Positions 8,417-16,547 of a DNA stretch of 64,000 nucleotides are shown in pieces. The notes beneath the pieces are model-generated. The model saw only the letters and a list, made by a program, of their open reading frames with translations. It did not search any database and had not been told where the DNA came from. Position 1 is the stretch's first letter; the number at the start of each line of letters is the position of its first letter. The DNA comes from Eubacteriales bacterium (GTDB lineage Bacteria > Bacillota > Clostridia > Lachnospirales > Lachnospiraceae). The translations under genes and the position numbers were made by a program. The stretch is taken from positions 1 through 64,000 of the forward strand of contig JAUNAK010000004.1 of the NCBI GenBank assembly GCA_030527665.1, written 5' to 3'.

Positions 8417-9061
8417 ATGAGATATCTTACATTTGCCCTTACCAAGGGCAGATTGGCACAGCAGACAATGGCTCTGCTAGAACAGATGGGAATCAGCTGT
8501 GAGGAAATGAAAGACAAATCTACCAGAAAGCTGATCTTTACAAATGAAGAATACGGATTGCGTTTTTTCCTTGCAAAGGGACCGGATGTTCCGACTTATG
8601 TAGAATATGGAGCAGCGGATATCGGTATTGTAGGCAAAGATACCATTCTTGAAGAAAATCGCAAGATCTACGAAGTACTGGATCTGGGATATGGAAAATG
8701 CAGAATGTGCATCTGCGGTCCGGAATCAGCCAGAGCCTATCTGCAGCAGAACCAGCAGATCCGTGTAGCGACCAAATATCCGAATATCGCAAAAGATTAT
8801 TTCTACAATACGAGAAATCAGAATGTTGAGCTGATCAAACTGAACGGTTCGATCGAGCTGGCTCCGATCGTGGGACTTTCCGAAGTTATCATGGATATTG
8901 TAGAGACCGGAAGCACACTGCGTGAGAACGGTCTGACGGTTCTGGAAGAGGTATGTCCGCTTTCTGCACGTATGGTTGTCAATCCGGTCAGTATGAAGAT
9001 GGATAATGCCAGAATTACCGAATTGATTCACCAGATGAAGACATTGCTGCAGCAGAATTAA
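8417..9061 (+). CDS. hisG: ATP phosphoribosyltransferase catalytic subunit (short form)
   Basis: 214 residues, the length of short HisG enzymes that lack the C-terminal regulatory domain and need HisZ. It condenses ATP and PRPP to phosphoribosyl-ATP. Motifs: LTFALTKGRLAQQTMALLEQ at the start, GPDVPTYVEYGAADIGIVGK (residues about 55-74), and the PRPP-binding EVIMDIVETGSTLRENGL (residues about 156-173). GGGAG precedes the ATG. It sits between hisZ and hisD in the same direction with gaps of 71 and 38 bases. Confidence 0.96.
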   Translation: MRYLTFALTKGRLAQQTMALLEQMGISCEEMKDKSTRKLIFTNEEYGLRFFLAKGPDVPTYVEYGAADIGIVGKDTILEENRKIYEVLDLGYGKCRMCICGPESARAYLQQNQQIRVATKYPNIAKDYFYNTRNQNVELIKLNGSIELAPIVGLSEVIMDIVETGSTLRENGLTVLEEVCPLSARMVVNPVSMKMDNARITELIHQMKTLLQQN

Positions 9062-9099
9062 TACGTATACTTATACGGATCAGATAAAGGAGATTCATT

Positions 9100-10401
9100 A
9101 TGAGAATCATTGAATTAAATGAAGAAAACAGAAAAAGCGTTCAGGATTCCATCCTTCACAGAAGTCCGACCCAGTTCGGACCGCAGGAAGCAGTCGTTCG
9201 TGAGATCATTGAGCAGGTTCAGGAGAGAGGCGATGCAGCTGTTCTGGAATATACCGCAAAATTCGATAAAGCTGAACTGACTCCCGAAACGATGGAGGTG
9301 ACCAAAGCGGAGATCGAGGCTGCGTACGAAGAGGTGGATCCTTCTCTGGTAGATGTTATCCGCAAAGCACTGGTCAATATCCGTGATTTCCACACAAAGC
9401 AGAAGCAGAACAGCTGGATCACCACACAGGAAAATGGTATTATCCTCGGCCAGAAGGTCACTCCGATGCAGCGTGTCGGTGTATATGTACCGGGCGGCAA
9501 AGCGGCTTATCCATCCAGTGTTCTGATGAATGTTGTTCCGGCTAAAACAGCGGGAGTTGATGAAGTAATCATGACAACTCCATGCAGCAGCGAAGGAAAG
9601 GTGAATCCGGCGGTTCTGGTTGCTGCAAATGAAGCCGGTGCCGATCATATTTTCCGTGTAGGCGGAGCACAGGCAGTTGCTGCCATGGCTTTCGGAACCG
9701 AAACGATTCCGAAGACCGATAAGATCGTCGGACCGGGAAATATCTTTGTGGCTCTTGCCAAAAAAGCGGTTTACGGAAATGTAAGCATTGATTCCATTGC
9801 AGGACCTAGTGAGATCCTTATTCTTGCCGATGAGACGGCCAATCCGCGTTATGTGGCCGCGGATCTGCTTTCTCAGGCAGAACATGATGAAATGGCTTCT
9901 TCCTGCCTGATCACTACCAGCAGAAAACTTGCTGAAGAGGTAAGCCGTGAAGTGGAGGCATTTACAGAGGTTCTTTCCAGAAAAGAGATTATTCGCAAAT
10001 CTCTGGACAACTTCGGCAATATTCTCGTTGCCGAATCGGAGGAGGATGCTATTGAAGCAGCAAACCTGTTTGCTTCCGAGCATCTGGAGATCATTATGAA
10101 AGACAGCTTTGAAGTAATGACCAGGATCCGCAACGCCGGTGCGATCTTTATCGGCGAGTACAGCAGCGAACCGTTGGGAGACTATTTTGCGGGACCGAAC
10201 CATATTCTTCCGACCAGCGGAACGGCAAGATTCTTCTCGCCGCTGTCGGTGGATGATTTTGTAAAGAAATCCAGTATTATTCACTATTCCAGAGAGGCAT
10301 TGAAGGCAGTACATAAGGATATCGAGCAGTTTGCAAAATGTGAGCAGCTGACAGCTCATGCTAATTCCATTGCAGTTCGTTTTGAAAATGATCCGGAATA
10401 A
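9100..10401 (+). CDS. hisD: Histidinol dehydrogenase
   Basis: 433 residues, full length. It performs the last two NAD-dependent oxidations, histidinol to histidine, in a Zn-dependent reaction. Recognisable blocks are VGVYVPGGKAAYPSSVLMN, RVGGAQAVAAMAFGTE, KIVGPGNIFVALAKKAVYG (residues about 208-226), DLLSQAEHDEMASS (Zn-ligand Gln-x-x-His, residues about 253-266) and GDYFAGPNHILPTSGTARF (residues about 358-376, with the catalytic-region His). It ends the operon; a clear terminator follows at 10442. The other his genes (hisB, hisH, hisF, hisA, hisC) are not in this window. Confidence 0.97.
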   Translation: MRIIELNEENRKSVQDSILHRSPTQFGPQEAVVREIIEQVQERGDAAVLEYTAKFDKAELTPETMEVTKAEIEAAYEEVDPSLVDVIRKALVNIRDFHTKQKQNSWITTQENGIILGQKVTPMQRVGVYVPGGKAAYPSSVLMNVVPAKTAGVDEVIMTTPCSSEGKVNPAVLVAANEAGADHIFRVGGAQAVAAMAFGTETIPKTDKIVGPGNIFVALAKKAVYGNVSIDSIAGPSEILILADETANPRYVAADLLSQAEHDEMASSCLITTSRKLAEEVSREVEAFTEVLSRKEIIRKSLDNFGNILVAESEEDAIEAANLFASEHLEIIMKDSFEVMTRIRNAGAIFIGEYSSEPLGDYFAGPNHILPTSGTARFFSPLSVDDFVKKSSIIHYSREALKAVHKDIEQFAKCEQLTAHANSIAVRFENDPE

Positions 10402-10441
10402 GAATATGTAATACAATAGATTGTAAACACGATTTCATAGA

Positions 10442-10484
10442 AGATTCGGGAGCAAAGCTTTTGTTCCTGAATCTCTTTTCTTAT
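10442..10484 (+). terminator. Terminator after hisD
   Basis: AGATTC (10442-10447) through GAATCT (10469-10474) form an interrupted stem that also pairs GGA with TCC and CAAA with TTTG, followed by CTTTTCTT. Confidence 0.75.
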
Positions 10485-10494
10485 AGATACCCAC

Positions 10495-10523
10495 TTACAT
10501 GAGCGAGAGGTATCTGTTATAAT
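10495..10523 (+). promoter_or_regulatory. Promoter for the HisA/F-like-HisI gene
   Basis: TTACAT at 10495-10500, a 17-base spacer, TATAAT at 10518-10523 with an upstream TG (extended -10). Confidence 0.7.
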
Positions 10524-10592
10524 AGGAAATTGAATATCTATGTACGAGCGTAGAATTCAAAATATCATACGAAATATATAAAGGAGCAAATT

Positions 10593-11501
10593 GTGGAAGA
10601 TCGAATATTTCCGTGTATTTATCTGAAACACGGGCTGGATACCAGAGGTTTTTTTGCTGATATCGATGAGGAAAATGAAAATGCAGGTGTAGATCCGATT
10701 GCACGGGTCAGCGAGATCTGCAGAAACGGTGCGCAGGGAATCATGCTTTTTGATTTTTCCGAGGAGGAAGAGGAGCATGAGGAAGCACTCGGCATGATTC
10801 GGAAGATTACAGAAGCGACCAGTCTTCCGGTTTATGGTGCCGGCAATATCCGTACCGCTGCGGATGTAGAGAAGCTGCTTGAGGCAGGTACTGCCAAATG
10901 CATTTTGAATTTCAGTGTTGACAGCAACCAGGAAATGTTGGAAGAGGTATCCGGAAAATTCGGAAACAATAAGATCGGTGTTTTCGTACAGGATTATAAT
11001 TCCTATATGCTGAACAGGGATCGGATCGAAACGTTTGCCAGTCTGATTCTTGTAGATGAGGACGGCGATGATGATCAGATGATTCTTGAAGAGACCCAGA
11101 TGAATGTTCTGATTCATAAGGGGCAGGATCGTTTGTGTGAGATTCGGGGAAAAGTTGATTATGCGCAGCTCTGTCCGGTGAAATGGAAAGATTTCAAGAC
11201 GGATGCAAACGGACTGGTTCCCTGTATCGTGCAGGATCATCAGAACGGTGATGTTCTTATGCTGGCATATATGAATGAGGAATCCTTCCTCAAAACACTG
11301 GAAACCGGTATCATGACCTATTGGAGCCGCAGCCGTCAGGAGATCTGGGTAAAAGGTCTGACAAGCGGGCATTTTCAGTATGTGAAGTCACTGGCTCTGG
11401 ATTGTGATAATGATACACTGCTTGCAAAGGTGGAACAGATCGGTGCTGCCTGTCATACCGGAAGCCGAAGCTGTTTCTTCCAGATGCTGATGGAAAAATA
11501 A
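10593..11501 (+). CDS. hisI: Fusion of a degenerate HisA/HisF-like domain with phosphoribosyl-AMP cyclohydrolase (HisI); no HisE domain
   Basis: 302 residues from a GTG at 10593, with AAAGGAG 7 bases upstream. Residues 1 to about 190 resemble a HisA/HisF half-barrel ([33 protein letters not shown]), but the N-terminal catalytic segment reads PCIYLKHG where HisA/HisF have an Asp, so it is probably not catalytic. Residues about 200-300 are His[29 protein letters not shown], the metal-binding LDCDNDTLL and [13 protein letters not shown]. HisI opens the ring of phosphoribosyl-AMP in histidine synthesis. In relatives a HisE (phosphoribosyl-ATP pyrophosphatase) domain usually follows; here the stop comes directly after [10 protein letters not shown] and no HisE is encoded downstream. 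Confidence 0.88.
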   Translation: MEDRIFPCIYLKHGLDTRGFFADIDEENENAGVDPIARVSEICRNGAQGIMLFDFSEEEEEHEEALGMIRKITEATSLPVYGAGNIRTAADVEKLLEAGTAKCILNFSVDSNQEMLEEVSGKFGNNKIGVFVQDYNSYMLNRDRIETFASLILVDEDGDDDQMILEETQMNVLIHKGQDRLCEIRGKVDYAQLCPVKWKDFKTDANGLVPCIVQDHQNGDVLMLAYMNEESFLKTLETGIMTYWSRSRQEIWVKGLTSGHFQYVKSLALDCDNDTLLAKVEQIGAACHTGSRSCFFQMLMEK

Positions 11502-11533
11502 TACTTTTCAAGTCTTTGTGTATCGAAGCAAAA

Positions 11534-11565
11534 CGCGGATCTGTAAGTGGATCCGCGCTTTTTTT
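11534..11565 (+). terminator. Terminator after hisI
   Basis: CGCGGATC (11534-11541) pairs with GATCCGCG (11550-11557), followed by seven T. Confidence 0.93.
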
Positions 11566-11574
11566 CAAAAATTG

Positions 11575-11627
11575 AAGTCGAGCTCTGCGAGACTTGGCGC
11601 GGGATTCGGGTCAGCTTCTGCTGACAT
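11575..11627 (+). repeat. 53-bp hairpin repeat, copy 1
   Basis: This begins AAGTCGAGCTCTGCGAGACT and ends CTGACAT; it is nearly identical to 16548-16600. It contains AAGTC...GACTT and a perfect GTCAGC-TTCT-GCTGAC hairpin. Flanking bases extend the fold (GCGC and GATT at 11598-11606 can pair with AATC and GCGC near 11638-11645). It directly follows a terminator and precedes rnhA. Confidence 0.8.
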
Positions 11628-11675
11628 ACAGCAAATCAAATCGCGCAGGATAAGCAATGGAAAGGAGAAAGGAAT

Positions 11676-12155
11676 ATGCTGGTAGATATTTATACGGATG
11701 GATCAGCCAGGGGGAATCCGGATGGTCCCGGCGGTTATGGATGCGTGCTGCAGTACACGGATCGAAATGGTGAACTGCATGAAAAAGAACTGTCACAGGG
11801 ATATAAGAAGACAACCAACAATCGAATGGAACTGATGGCGGCAATTGCAGGTCTGGAGCAGCTGCGCCGTCCCTGTGAAGTGCGCCTGTATTCGGATTCG
11901 CAATATCTGGTGAAGGCCTTTAACGATCACTGGATCGATTCCTGGATAAGAAAAGGATGGAAGCGGGGAAAGAATGAACCGGTCAAGAATGTGGATCTCT
12001 GGAAGCGGCTTCTGCGTGCGAAAGAACCCCATAAAGTAACTTTTATATGGGTAAAGGGACATGACGGTCATGAATTCAATGAGCGCTGTGACGGTCTGGC
12101 AACGGCTGCTGCAGATGGAAATGATCTGATCGATGATGTGATCGAAAAAATATAG
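11676..12155 (+). CDS. rnhA: Ribonuclease HI
   Basis: 159 residues. RNase HI cleaves the RNA strand of RNA-DNA hybrids. All four catalytic carboxylates are visible in their usual settings: YTDGSARGNPDGPGGYG (Asp, residue 7), NNRMELMAAI (Glu, residue about 52), LYSDSQYLV (Asp, residue about 74) and NERCDGLA (Asp, residue about 137), with the preceding KGHDGHEFNE carrying the flexible-loop His. GAAAGGAG precedes the ATG. It is monocistronic and convergent with the flavin reductase, sharing a strong hairpin. Confidence 0.97.
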   Translation: MLVDIYTDGSARGNPDGPGGYGCVLQYTDRNGELHEKELSQGYKKTTNNRMELMAAIAGLEQLRRPCEVRLYSDSQYLVKAFNDHWIDSWIRKGWKRGKNEPVKNVDLWKRLLRAKEPHKVTFIWVKGHDGHEFNERCDGLATAAADGNDLIDDVIEKI

Positions 12156-12186
12156 GGCTGTGGAAAGGCAGATACCGAATACTATA

Positions 12187-12228
12187 AAAAGGGATGGGAA
12201 TTTGGCAAGCAGGATTCCCATCCCTTTT
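12187..12228. terminator. Bidirectional terminator between rnhA and the flavin reductase
   Basis: A 15-bp perfect stem (12187-12201 with 12214-12228), A-rich on one side and T-rich on the other, so it can stop transcription from both directions. Confidence 0.92.
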
Positions 12229-12279
12229 CAGAAGATTTAGTGAATGGCTGTTTTTATTAACATTTGGCTAGACGTCATT

Positions 12280-12795
12280 TCATTCACTTTTCTTTAAGAC
12301 ATTTGTGATCTCGCAGATATACATATCGTGCAGATCGTGATCCGCATACCATTTATTTTCGATTGTTGGATCAATGAAATCCGACGGATCGATGGTGGTA
12401 CAGGAAAGTTTGCGGCAGAGCAGGACCGTATCGGATTCTTCGAAATACGGAATACCCTCTTTATGGGCTACTGTAAAGTTTTGTTTCGCTACTTTATCTT
12501 CTGTACGGCCGGAAACGGTTCCGAAGTATTTCTGTGCATCCCGGTATTTTGCAGGATCGCAGAGATTTATGGAGAAATTCGAGACGGCATCAACAAATTC
12601 TTTAGTGAAGCGGCTTTTACGGATATAGACCGTAGCGGTTGGCTTTCCCCACATAATACCGAGGGCGCCCCAGGATGCCGTCATTGTATTTACCTTTTCT
12701 TCCTTTTCTGCGGTGATCAGAAGCCAGTCGTTTCCGATGGTGTTAAACGGGTTTACAGCAAGATCAGCTGCTTTGATTTCATGAAATACTGCCAT
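12280..12795 (-). CDS. Flavin reductase family protein (FMN-binding)
   Basis: 171 residues on the minus strand. The start at 12795 is chosen because AAAGGAG precedes that ATG by a normal distance; an upstream extension to 12888 would cover the promoter. The sequence fits the flavin reductase-like FMN-binding split-barrel family (NDWLLITAEKEEKVNTMTAS near the N-terminus, then ALGIMWGKPTATVYIRKSRF and FSINLCDPAKY), whose members reduce free flavin or act as small flavoprotein partners. The physiological substrate is unknown. A palindromic operator candidate (12837-12850) lies in its promoter, so repressor control is likely. Confidence 0.85.
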   Translation of the reverse strand: MAVFHEIKAADLAVNPFNTIGNDWLLITAEKEEKVNTMTASWGALGIMWGKPTATVYIRKSRFTKEFVDAVSNFSINLCDPAKYRDAQKYFGTVSGRTEDKVAKQNFTVAHKEGIPYFEESDTVLLCRKLSCTTIDPSDFIDPTIENKWYADHDLHDMYICEITNVLKKSE

Positions 12796-12824
12796 GATTG
12801 GAATCTCCTTTTCTTGTTGTGTGC

Positions 12825-12854
12825 TATATACGTATTTGTTCAGTTGAACAGTAA
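12825..12854 (-). promoter_or_regulatory. Flavin reductase promoter with embedded operator
   Basis: On the minus strand, TTACTG (12849-12854) and TATATA (12825-12830) are separated by 18 bases. The palindrome TGTTCA-GT-TGAACA (12837-12850) covers the spacer and touches the -35, the usual place for a repressor site. Confidence 0.5.
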
Positions 12855-13059
12855 TTTTGCGCATGTAAAGTATCCATGGATCTATCACACGTACTATGGT
12901 TCATTATACAGGTTCTGTAATCGTTGAGCAATGTCTGCTGCCGCTGCAGGCGCTTTCTGCTGTGGAAAAAGTGAAATGTTTCTGTCTGCTTCCGGCAGTT
13001 GGAGGCTTGCAGTAGGAAGATGAAAGTACTCCGACTTAAGATCTATATTGGCATACAGG

Positions 13060-13087
13060 TTGTAGATTATGAAAAATGCGGTATAAT
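13060..13087 (+). promoter_or_regulatory. Promoter for the GNAT-lipoprotein cluster
   Basis: TTGTAG at 13060-13065, a 16-base spacer and a perfect TATAAT at 13082-13087. Confidence 0.55.
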
Positions 13088-13163
13088 CATGGGAGCGGTT
13101 TTGCTTTTCCATATTCATACATACGGACAGCATGACTGAGTTAAAAACAGGAGCAGGAAAGGA

Positions 13164-13730
13164 ATGGAAATAAAGAAACTTAACGATGAACAGATCGTTT
13201 ACGTATATCAGACATATATGATGGAGCATTTTCCGGATGATGAGAGAAAGCCGCTGGCTATGATCCGTAAGGCGCTTAATGAAGGAACATACGAATGTCT
13301 TGGCTTATTTGAAGATGCGGAAGTGCTTGGTTACGCATTCTTCTCGATCTATGGAAAAAGCTGCCTCTTTGACTATCTCGGTATTGCAGACGAATACCGA
13401 AACAAAGGACTGGGAAGTGAACTGGTGAAATATGTGGGTGCATATTACAGGGAGATGGATTGTGTCTTTGGAGAGGTTGAGGATTATACACTTGCCGAAA
13501 CAGAAGAGGAGCGTTCCATCCAGGAACGCCGTTATCATTTTTATCTCCGAAATGGTCTGGTCGATACCGGTGTCAGGGTTGAGATGTTTGGGGTGGATTA
13601 TATTGTGCTGGAGGTGCCGGTGCATCACAGGCATACCTGGGAACAGATGAAGGCAATATATGCAGATCACTATGCAGCAATGCTTCCAAAACCGATCTTT
13701 GATCAGAAGATTCGTGTGAAGGACAGATGA
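13164..13730 (+). CDS. GNAT family N-acetyltransferase
   Basis: 188 residues. The acetyl-CoA binding core is seen in LFDYLGIADEYRNKGLGSEL (residues about 71-90): the beta-4 strand followed by the R-x-x-G-x-G/A pyrophosphate loop. ECLGLFEDAEVLGYAFFSIY upstream fits strands beta-2 and beta-3. The substrate cannot be told. It has a good GGAAAGGAATGG start region. Its stop overlaps the ATG of the following lipoprotein (ATGA), so the two are translationally coupled. Confidence 0.85.
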   Translation: MEIKKLNDEQIVYVYQTYMMEHFPDDERKPLAMIRKALNEGTYECLGLFEDAEVLGYAFFSIYGKSCLFDYLGIADEYRNKGLGSELVKYVGAYYREMDCVFGEVEDYTLAETEEERSIQERRYHFYLRNGLVDTGVRVEMFGVDYIVLEVPVHHRHTWEQMKAIYADHYAAMLPKPIFDQKIRVKDR

Positions 13731-14536
13731 GGATGAGACAAAGGAAGCAAAACACAGCTGTTCTGCTATTGCTGCTGCTCACTTTGTTTGCGGGATGTGG
13801 TGTGCATAGGCAGACAGGAGTGATCACTGTGGGGAACTGGCAGTGGTTTTCTGATAATTCCATTATGAAAAACGGTGTGCAGGCCCGTGGTTTTCGTGCT
13901 GCGGAAGTAAAAAAGAGCATGCAGTCCGAAAAGATACAAAACGGCGGTTACATGACGGAGAAGGAATCTGCTGCCTATTGCCTGGAGGAATTGATCCGGT
14001 TATGTGACAGCAGATGCTATCAGACGGCTGTTGAGTATTATAAGAATCATTCGTTTCAGGATGTGGAAACTGCAGAAAAATACCGGAAGTATGCGGAAGC
14101 CATGCTGTTTTACAATAAAAAGATGTATGGCATGGCCTATAAGCTGCTTTCAGAAAACTGTATTGATCTGGAGGGGAGCAGAGAAGTGCTGGACGGCATT
14201 GAAAGTGCTGTCGGAGACATGGACGGTGTCTACGTGAATACAGGTGCCGGCTACTACGGAATGTTCTGTGTGATCGATCATGGAATGGTCTGTCTGCATA
14301 CGACGATGACAGGCATGCTGCAGGATGCCATGTATTATAATCATACACTTGCGGAAGGCCGGTATAATTACGGAGGGGAGTCTCTGTGCATCAGTGACAT
14401 TACCGGTACGATCACATATTTTGTGCTGAACCGTTCCGGAGATTCCTTTTATCTGGATGCCAGGGACGGCTATGAGTATCAGACGTTCAACGGCTATTAT
14501 GTAAAGACTGCCGAAAGGATCCCGAAACAGAAATAA
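13727..14536 (+). CDS. Lipoprotein of unknown function
   Basis: 269 residues; not recognised. The N-terminus is a classic lipoprotein signal: a basic head, LLLLLLTLFAGCG, and a lipobox Cys at about residue 24. Another ATG at 13733 is possible. The middle (residues about 75-150) is helical, Tyr- and Cys-containing and TPR-like in character (YYKNHSFQDVETAEKYRKYA, MLFYNKKMYGMAYKLLSEN); the C-terminus looks like beta structure. It would sit on the outer face of the membrane. It overlaps the GNAT stop and is 31 bases before the AraC gene, so all belong to one likely operon. Confidence 0.75.
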   Translation: MRMRQRKQNTAVLLLLLLTLFAGCGVHRQTGVITVGNWQWFSDNSIMKNGVQARGFRAAEVKKSMQSEKIQNGGYMTEKESAAYCLEELIRLCDSRCYQTAVEYYKNHSFQDVETAEKYRKYAEAMLFYNKKMYGMAYKLLSENCIDLEGSREVLDGIESAVGDMDGVYVNTGAGYYGMFCVIDHGMVCLHTTMTGMLQDAMYYNHTLAEGRYNYGGESLCISDITGTITYFVLNRSGDSFYLDARDGYEYQTFNGYYVKTAERIPKQK

Positions 14537-14567
14537 CAGAAAGTACGATTGCAGAAAGGGCAGCGCC

Positions 14568-15479
14568 ATGGCAGGAAGAAGAACGCGAAAAAAGAGAGAG
14601 GAACACGTTTCGTTTTTTTATCAGAATACGCAGCTGGGCTTATCCATTCGCTTTACGCACGTTCCCGGCGGCTATACGTCTGTGCACTATCATGATTCGG
14701 TAGAGATCGTCTATCCGCTGAACGGTGATGCGTCGATCCAGGTGGAGGGAAAAACGTATAACCTTCCCAAAAGACAGGTGACAGTTGTGGGTGCAGGAAA
14801 ACTGCACAGTACGCATACACACGATACCTGGGGAATGGCGCTGGCGATCCATGTGACAAAGCAGGCACTGGTTTCTATCATACCGGACATTGAGTCCTAT
14901 CATTTGAACTGCATACCGGATGAAGTTACGACCGAACAGTTTCCTGCTTACCGGGAACTCTGCGAGATCATGGAAAAAATCACGAGGTCCTATATCTCCG
15001 GAAAAGGGGCTTTCGAAATGGAAGCCTGCGGTCTGATCCTGCAGGCGATCGCGCTGCTGATCCAGAATTTTTCTGTCTCGGATATTTCAGGTACCAAAAC
15101 CTCCGCTGCGGCAGCCAGCGAGCCGATCCGACAGACGATCCGATACGTAGAGGAAAATTTCAAAGAGATTATTACACTGGATGATGTATGTGAATTGACC
15201 GGTTACGGAAAGGAATCCTTCTGCCGTCTGTTCAAAAGAAAGATGGGTATGTCTTTTCTGAAATATCTGAATGAAGTGCGTCTGACACATTGCTGCCATG
15301 AACTGGCTGCCACCGATGATCCGATCTCCATGATCATGGAAAGAAACGGTATTCGCGGTCAGAAACAGTTTAATGCCAGCTTTAAGGCACTGTATGGAAT
15401 GACGCCTTCGGAGATCCGTAAGCAGGCATATGCTTCCACGAATGCAAAAGAAATGCCGGAGGATCCTGCAGTCGTATGA
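14568..15479 (+). CDS. AraC family transcriptional regulator
   Basis: 303 residues. The N-terminal half is a cupin-type effector domain (VHYHDSVEIVYPLNGDASIQ, residues about 35-54, with the usual His residues); the C-terminal 100 residues form the two helix-turn-helix motifs of AraC proteins (residues about 195-295: LDDVCELTGYGKESFCRLFK, then NGIRGQKQFNASFKALYGMT followed by PSEIRK). No ligand can be proposed. The stop overlaps the ATG of the S26 peptidase gene by 4 bases, which points to a shared function or common control. Confidence 0.9.
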   Translation: MAGRRTRKKREEHVSFFYQNTQLGLSIRFTHVPGGYTSVHYHDSVEIVYPLNGDASIQVEGKTYNLPKRQVTVVGAGKLHSTHTHDTWGMALAIHVTKQALVSIIPDIESYHLNCIPDEVTTEQFPAYRELCEIMEKITRSYISGKGAFEMEACGLILQAIALLIQNFSVSDISGTKTSAAAASEPIRQTIRYVEENFKEIITLDDVCELTGYGKESFCRLFKRKMGMSFLKYLNEVRLTHCCHELAATDDPISMIMERNGIRGQKQFNASFKALYGMTPSEIRKQAYASTNAKEMPEDPAVV

Positions 15480-15991
15480 AAGCAAGTCAGGTATATAAAG
15501 ATAGAATAGATCCGAAAAGAGCAGATGAAAAGATACTGGATCCCCGGAAACTGGAAGCCCTGCTGCAGACGATCGGTCCGGAAGGAGTTCTTCCTCTGGT
15601 TTGCAGTGGATCAAGCATGACACCGACATTTCGAAACAACCGGACGATTCTGTATCTGCGATACGGAAAACCGGCTGCTGTTGCAAGCGGTGATGTACTC
15701 CTGTTCAAACGAACAGATGGAACACCGGTTCTGCACAGGGTCCTTCGGATCATAAGAAGAAATTCCCGGACGCTGTATGAAATGAACGGAGATGCACAGA
15801 ACTGGACGGAAACAATAGAGGAAACGCAGATTATCGGTTATGTTGTCGGTTATCGACGAAATGGAACTGGTGATAAGCTGGTACAGACCTCGGATCGGTT
15901 TTATAAACTACGGGTCAGGCTCTGGAGAATTCTTATGCCGGTTCGTCCGCTGTTATTTCAGCTGCACGCAATGATCAGAATAAAAAAGTGA
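15476..15991 (+). CDS. S24/S26-type signal peptidase-like protein with a Ser-His arrangement
   Basis: 171 residues. CSGSSMTPTFRNNRTILYL (residues about 42-60) matches the S26 signal peptidase box with the nucleophilic Ser in SSM. In place of the Lys of bacterial type I enzymes, the following motif is TPVLHRVLRIIRR, as in the Ser-His enzymes of the SipW/ER type. The C-terminus has a basic, moderately hydrophobic segment (LRVRLWRILMPVRPLLFQLH) that could contact the membrane; there is no N-terminal anchor. It starts within the AraC stop. The substrate is unknown; no obvious SipW-type substrate is nearby. Confidence 0.8.
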   Translation: MKASQVYKDRIDPKRADEKILDPRKLEALLQTIGPEGVLPLVCSGSSMTPTFRNNRTILYLRYGKPAAVASGDVLLFKRTDGTPVLHRVLRIIRRNSRTLYEMNGDAQNWTETIEETQIIGYVVGYRRNGTGDKLVQTSDRFYKLRVRLWRILMPVRPLLFQLHAMIRIKK

Positions 15992-16021
15992 ATGTGGAGA
16001 TGCCGGATAGAAAAATTCCGG

Positions 16022-16050
16022 TTGTTTTATATCCGTTTTCCATGTACAAT
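16022..16050 (+). promoter_or_regulatory. Promoter of the DUF1292 gene
   Basis: TTGTTT at 16022-16027, 17-base spacer, TACAAT at 16045-16050. Confidence 0.6.
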
Positions 16051-16109
16051 CGTAGGCAGACACAGACAACATACGAGATTATACGTATGCATAGAAAGGA
16101 ATATTGGTA

Positions 16110-16499
16110 ATGAGCGAAGAGAAAGAATTACTTGAAAATACAGAAGAAAACAGCTGCGGCTGCGGTGAAGACTGTGGCTGCGGAAGCTCTGAAGAAGGCG
16201 GCTGCGGCGGTGGCTTCGTCGGCTGCGGCGGCAGCTGCGGCGGTGGTGTACCGATGGTTCGTCTGCAGATGGATGACGGAACGATCGTTGTCTGCCAGAT
16301 GATGGGAATCTTCCCGTGTGATAACGGAAGAGAGTACATTGCACTTGCTCCGATGGATGGTCCGGATGCAGGAAAAGGCGGCGTATATCTGTATAGATAT
16401 GGAATGAACGATCAGGGTGAGACCGGACTGGAAGCAATCGAAACACAGGAAGAGTTCGATCAGGCAGCGGCAGCACTGAAAGCAATTCAGAACGCATAA
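16110..16499 (+). CDS. DUF1292 family protein with a Cys/Gly-rich N-terminal insert
   Basis: 129 residues from the ATG at 16110 (AAAGGA upstream; an in-frame TTG at 16104 is less likely). Residues about 15-45 are packed with Cys and Gly in CGCG, CGG and GGCGGG blocks: nine Cys in about 30 residues, which suggests metal binding or a disordered Gly loop. From residue 48 it is a DUF1292 domain (VRLQMDDGTIVVCQMMGIF, then EYIALAPMDGPDAGKGGVYL and LEAIETQEEFDQAAAAL), a widespread small domain of unknown function in Firmicutes. It has its own promoter and terminator. Confidence 0.85.
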   Translation: MSEEKELLENTEENSCGCGEDCGCGSSEEGGCGGGFVGCGGSCGGGVPMVRLQMDDGTIVVCQMMGIFPCDNGREYIALAPMDGPDAGKGGVYLYRYGMNDQGETGLEAIETQEEFDQAAAALKAIQNA

Positions 16500-16514
16500 A
16501 AAGTACGTATAGAG

Positions 16515-16539
16515 GGCTGCCTTTGAGGCAGCCTTTTTT
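16515..16539 (+). terminator. Terminator after the DUF1292 gene
   Basis: GGCTGCC (16515-16521) and GGCAGCC (16527-16533) with loop TTTGA, followed by six T. Confidence 0.95.
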
Positions 16540-16547
16540 GATCATTC

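Larger units (their letters stand above)
12796..13163. other. Intergenic stretch between divergent flavin reductase and GNAT genes
   Basis: 368 bases. The left part holds the minus-strand flavin reductase promoter and a 14-bp palindrome; the right end holds a plus-strand promoter at 13060-13087. The middle (about 12900-13050) has no gene I can support; the open frames there lack ribosome sites. Confidence 0.6.

Noticed and set aside
9115..10416. 433-codon minus-strand frame over hisD
   Set aside because: Mirror of hisD codon bias; Cys/Arg/Phe/His-rich product without domains.
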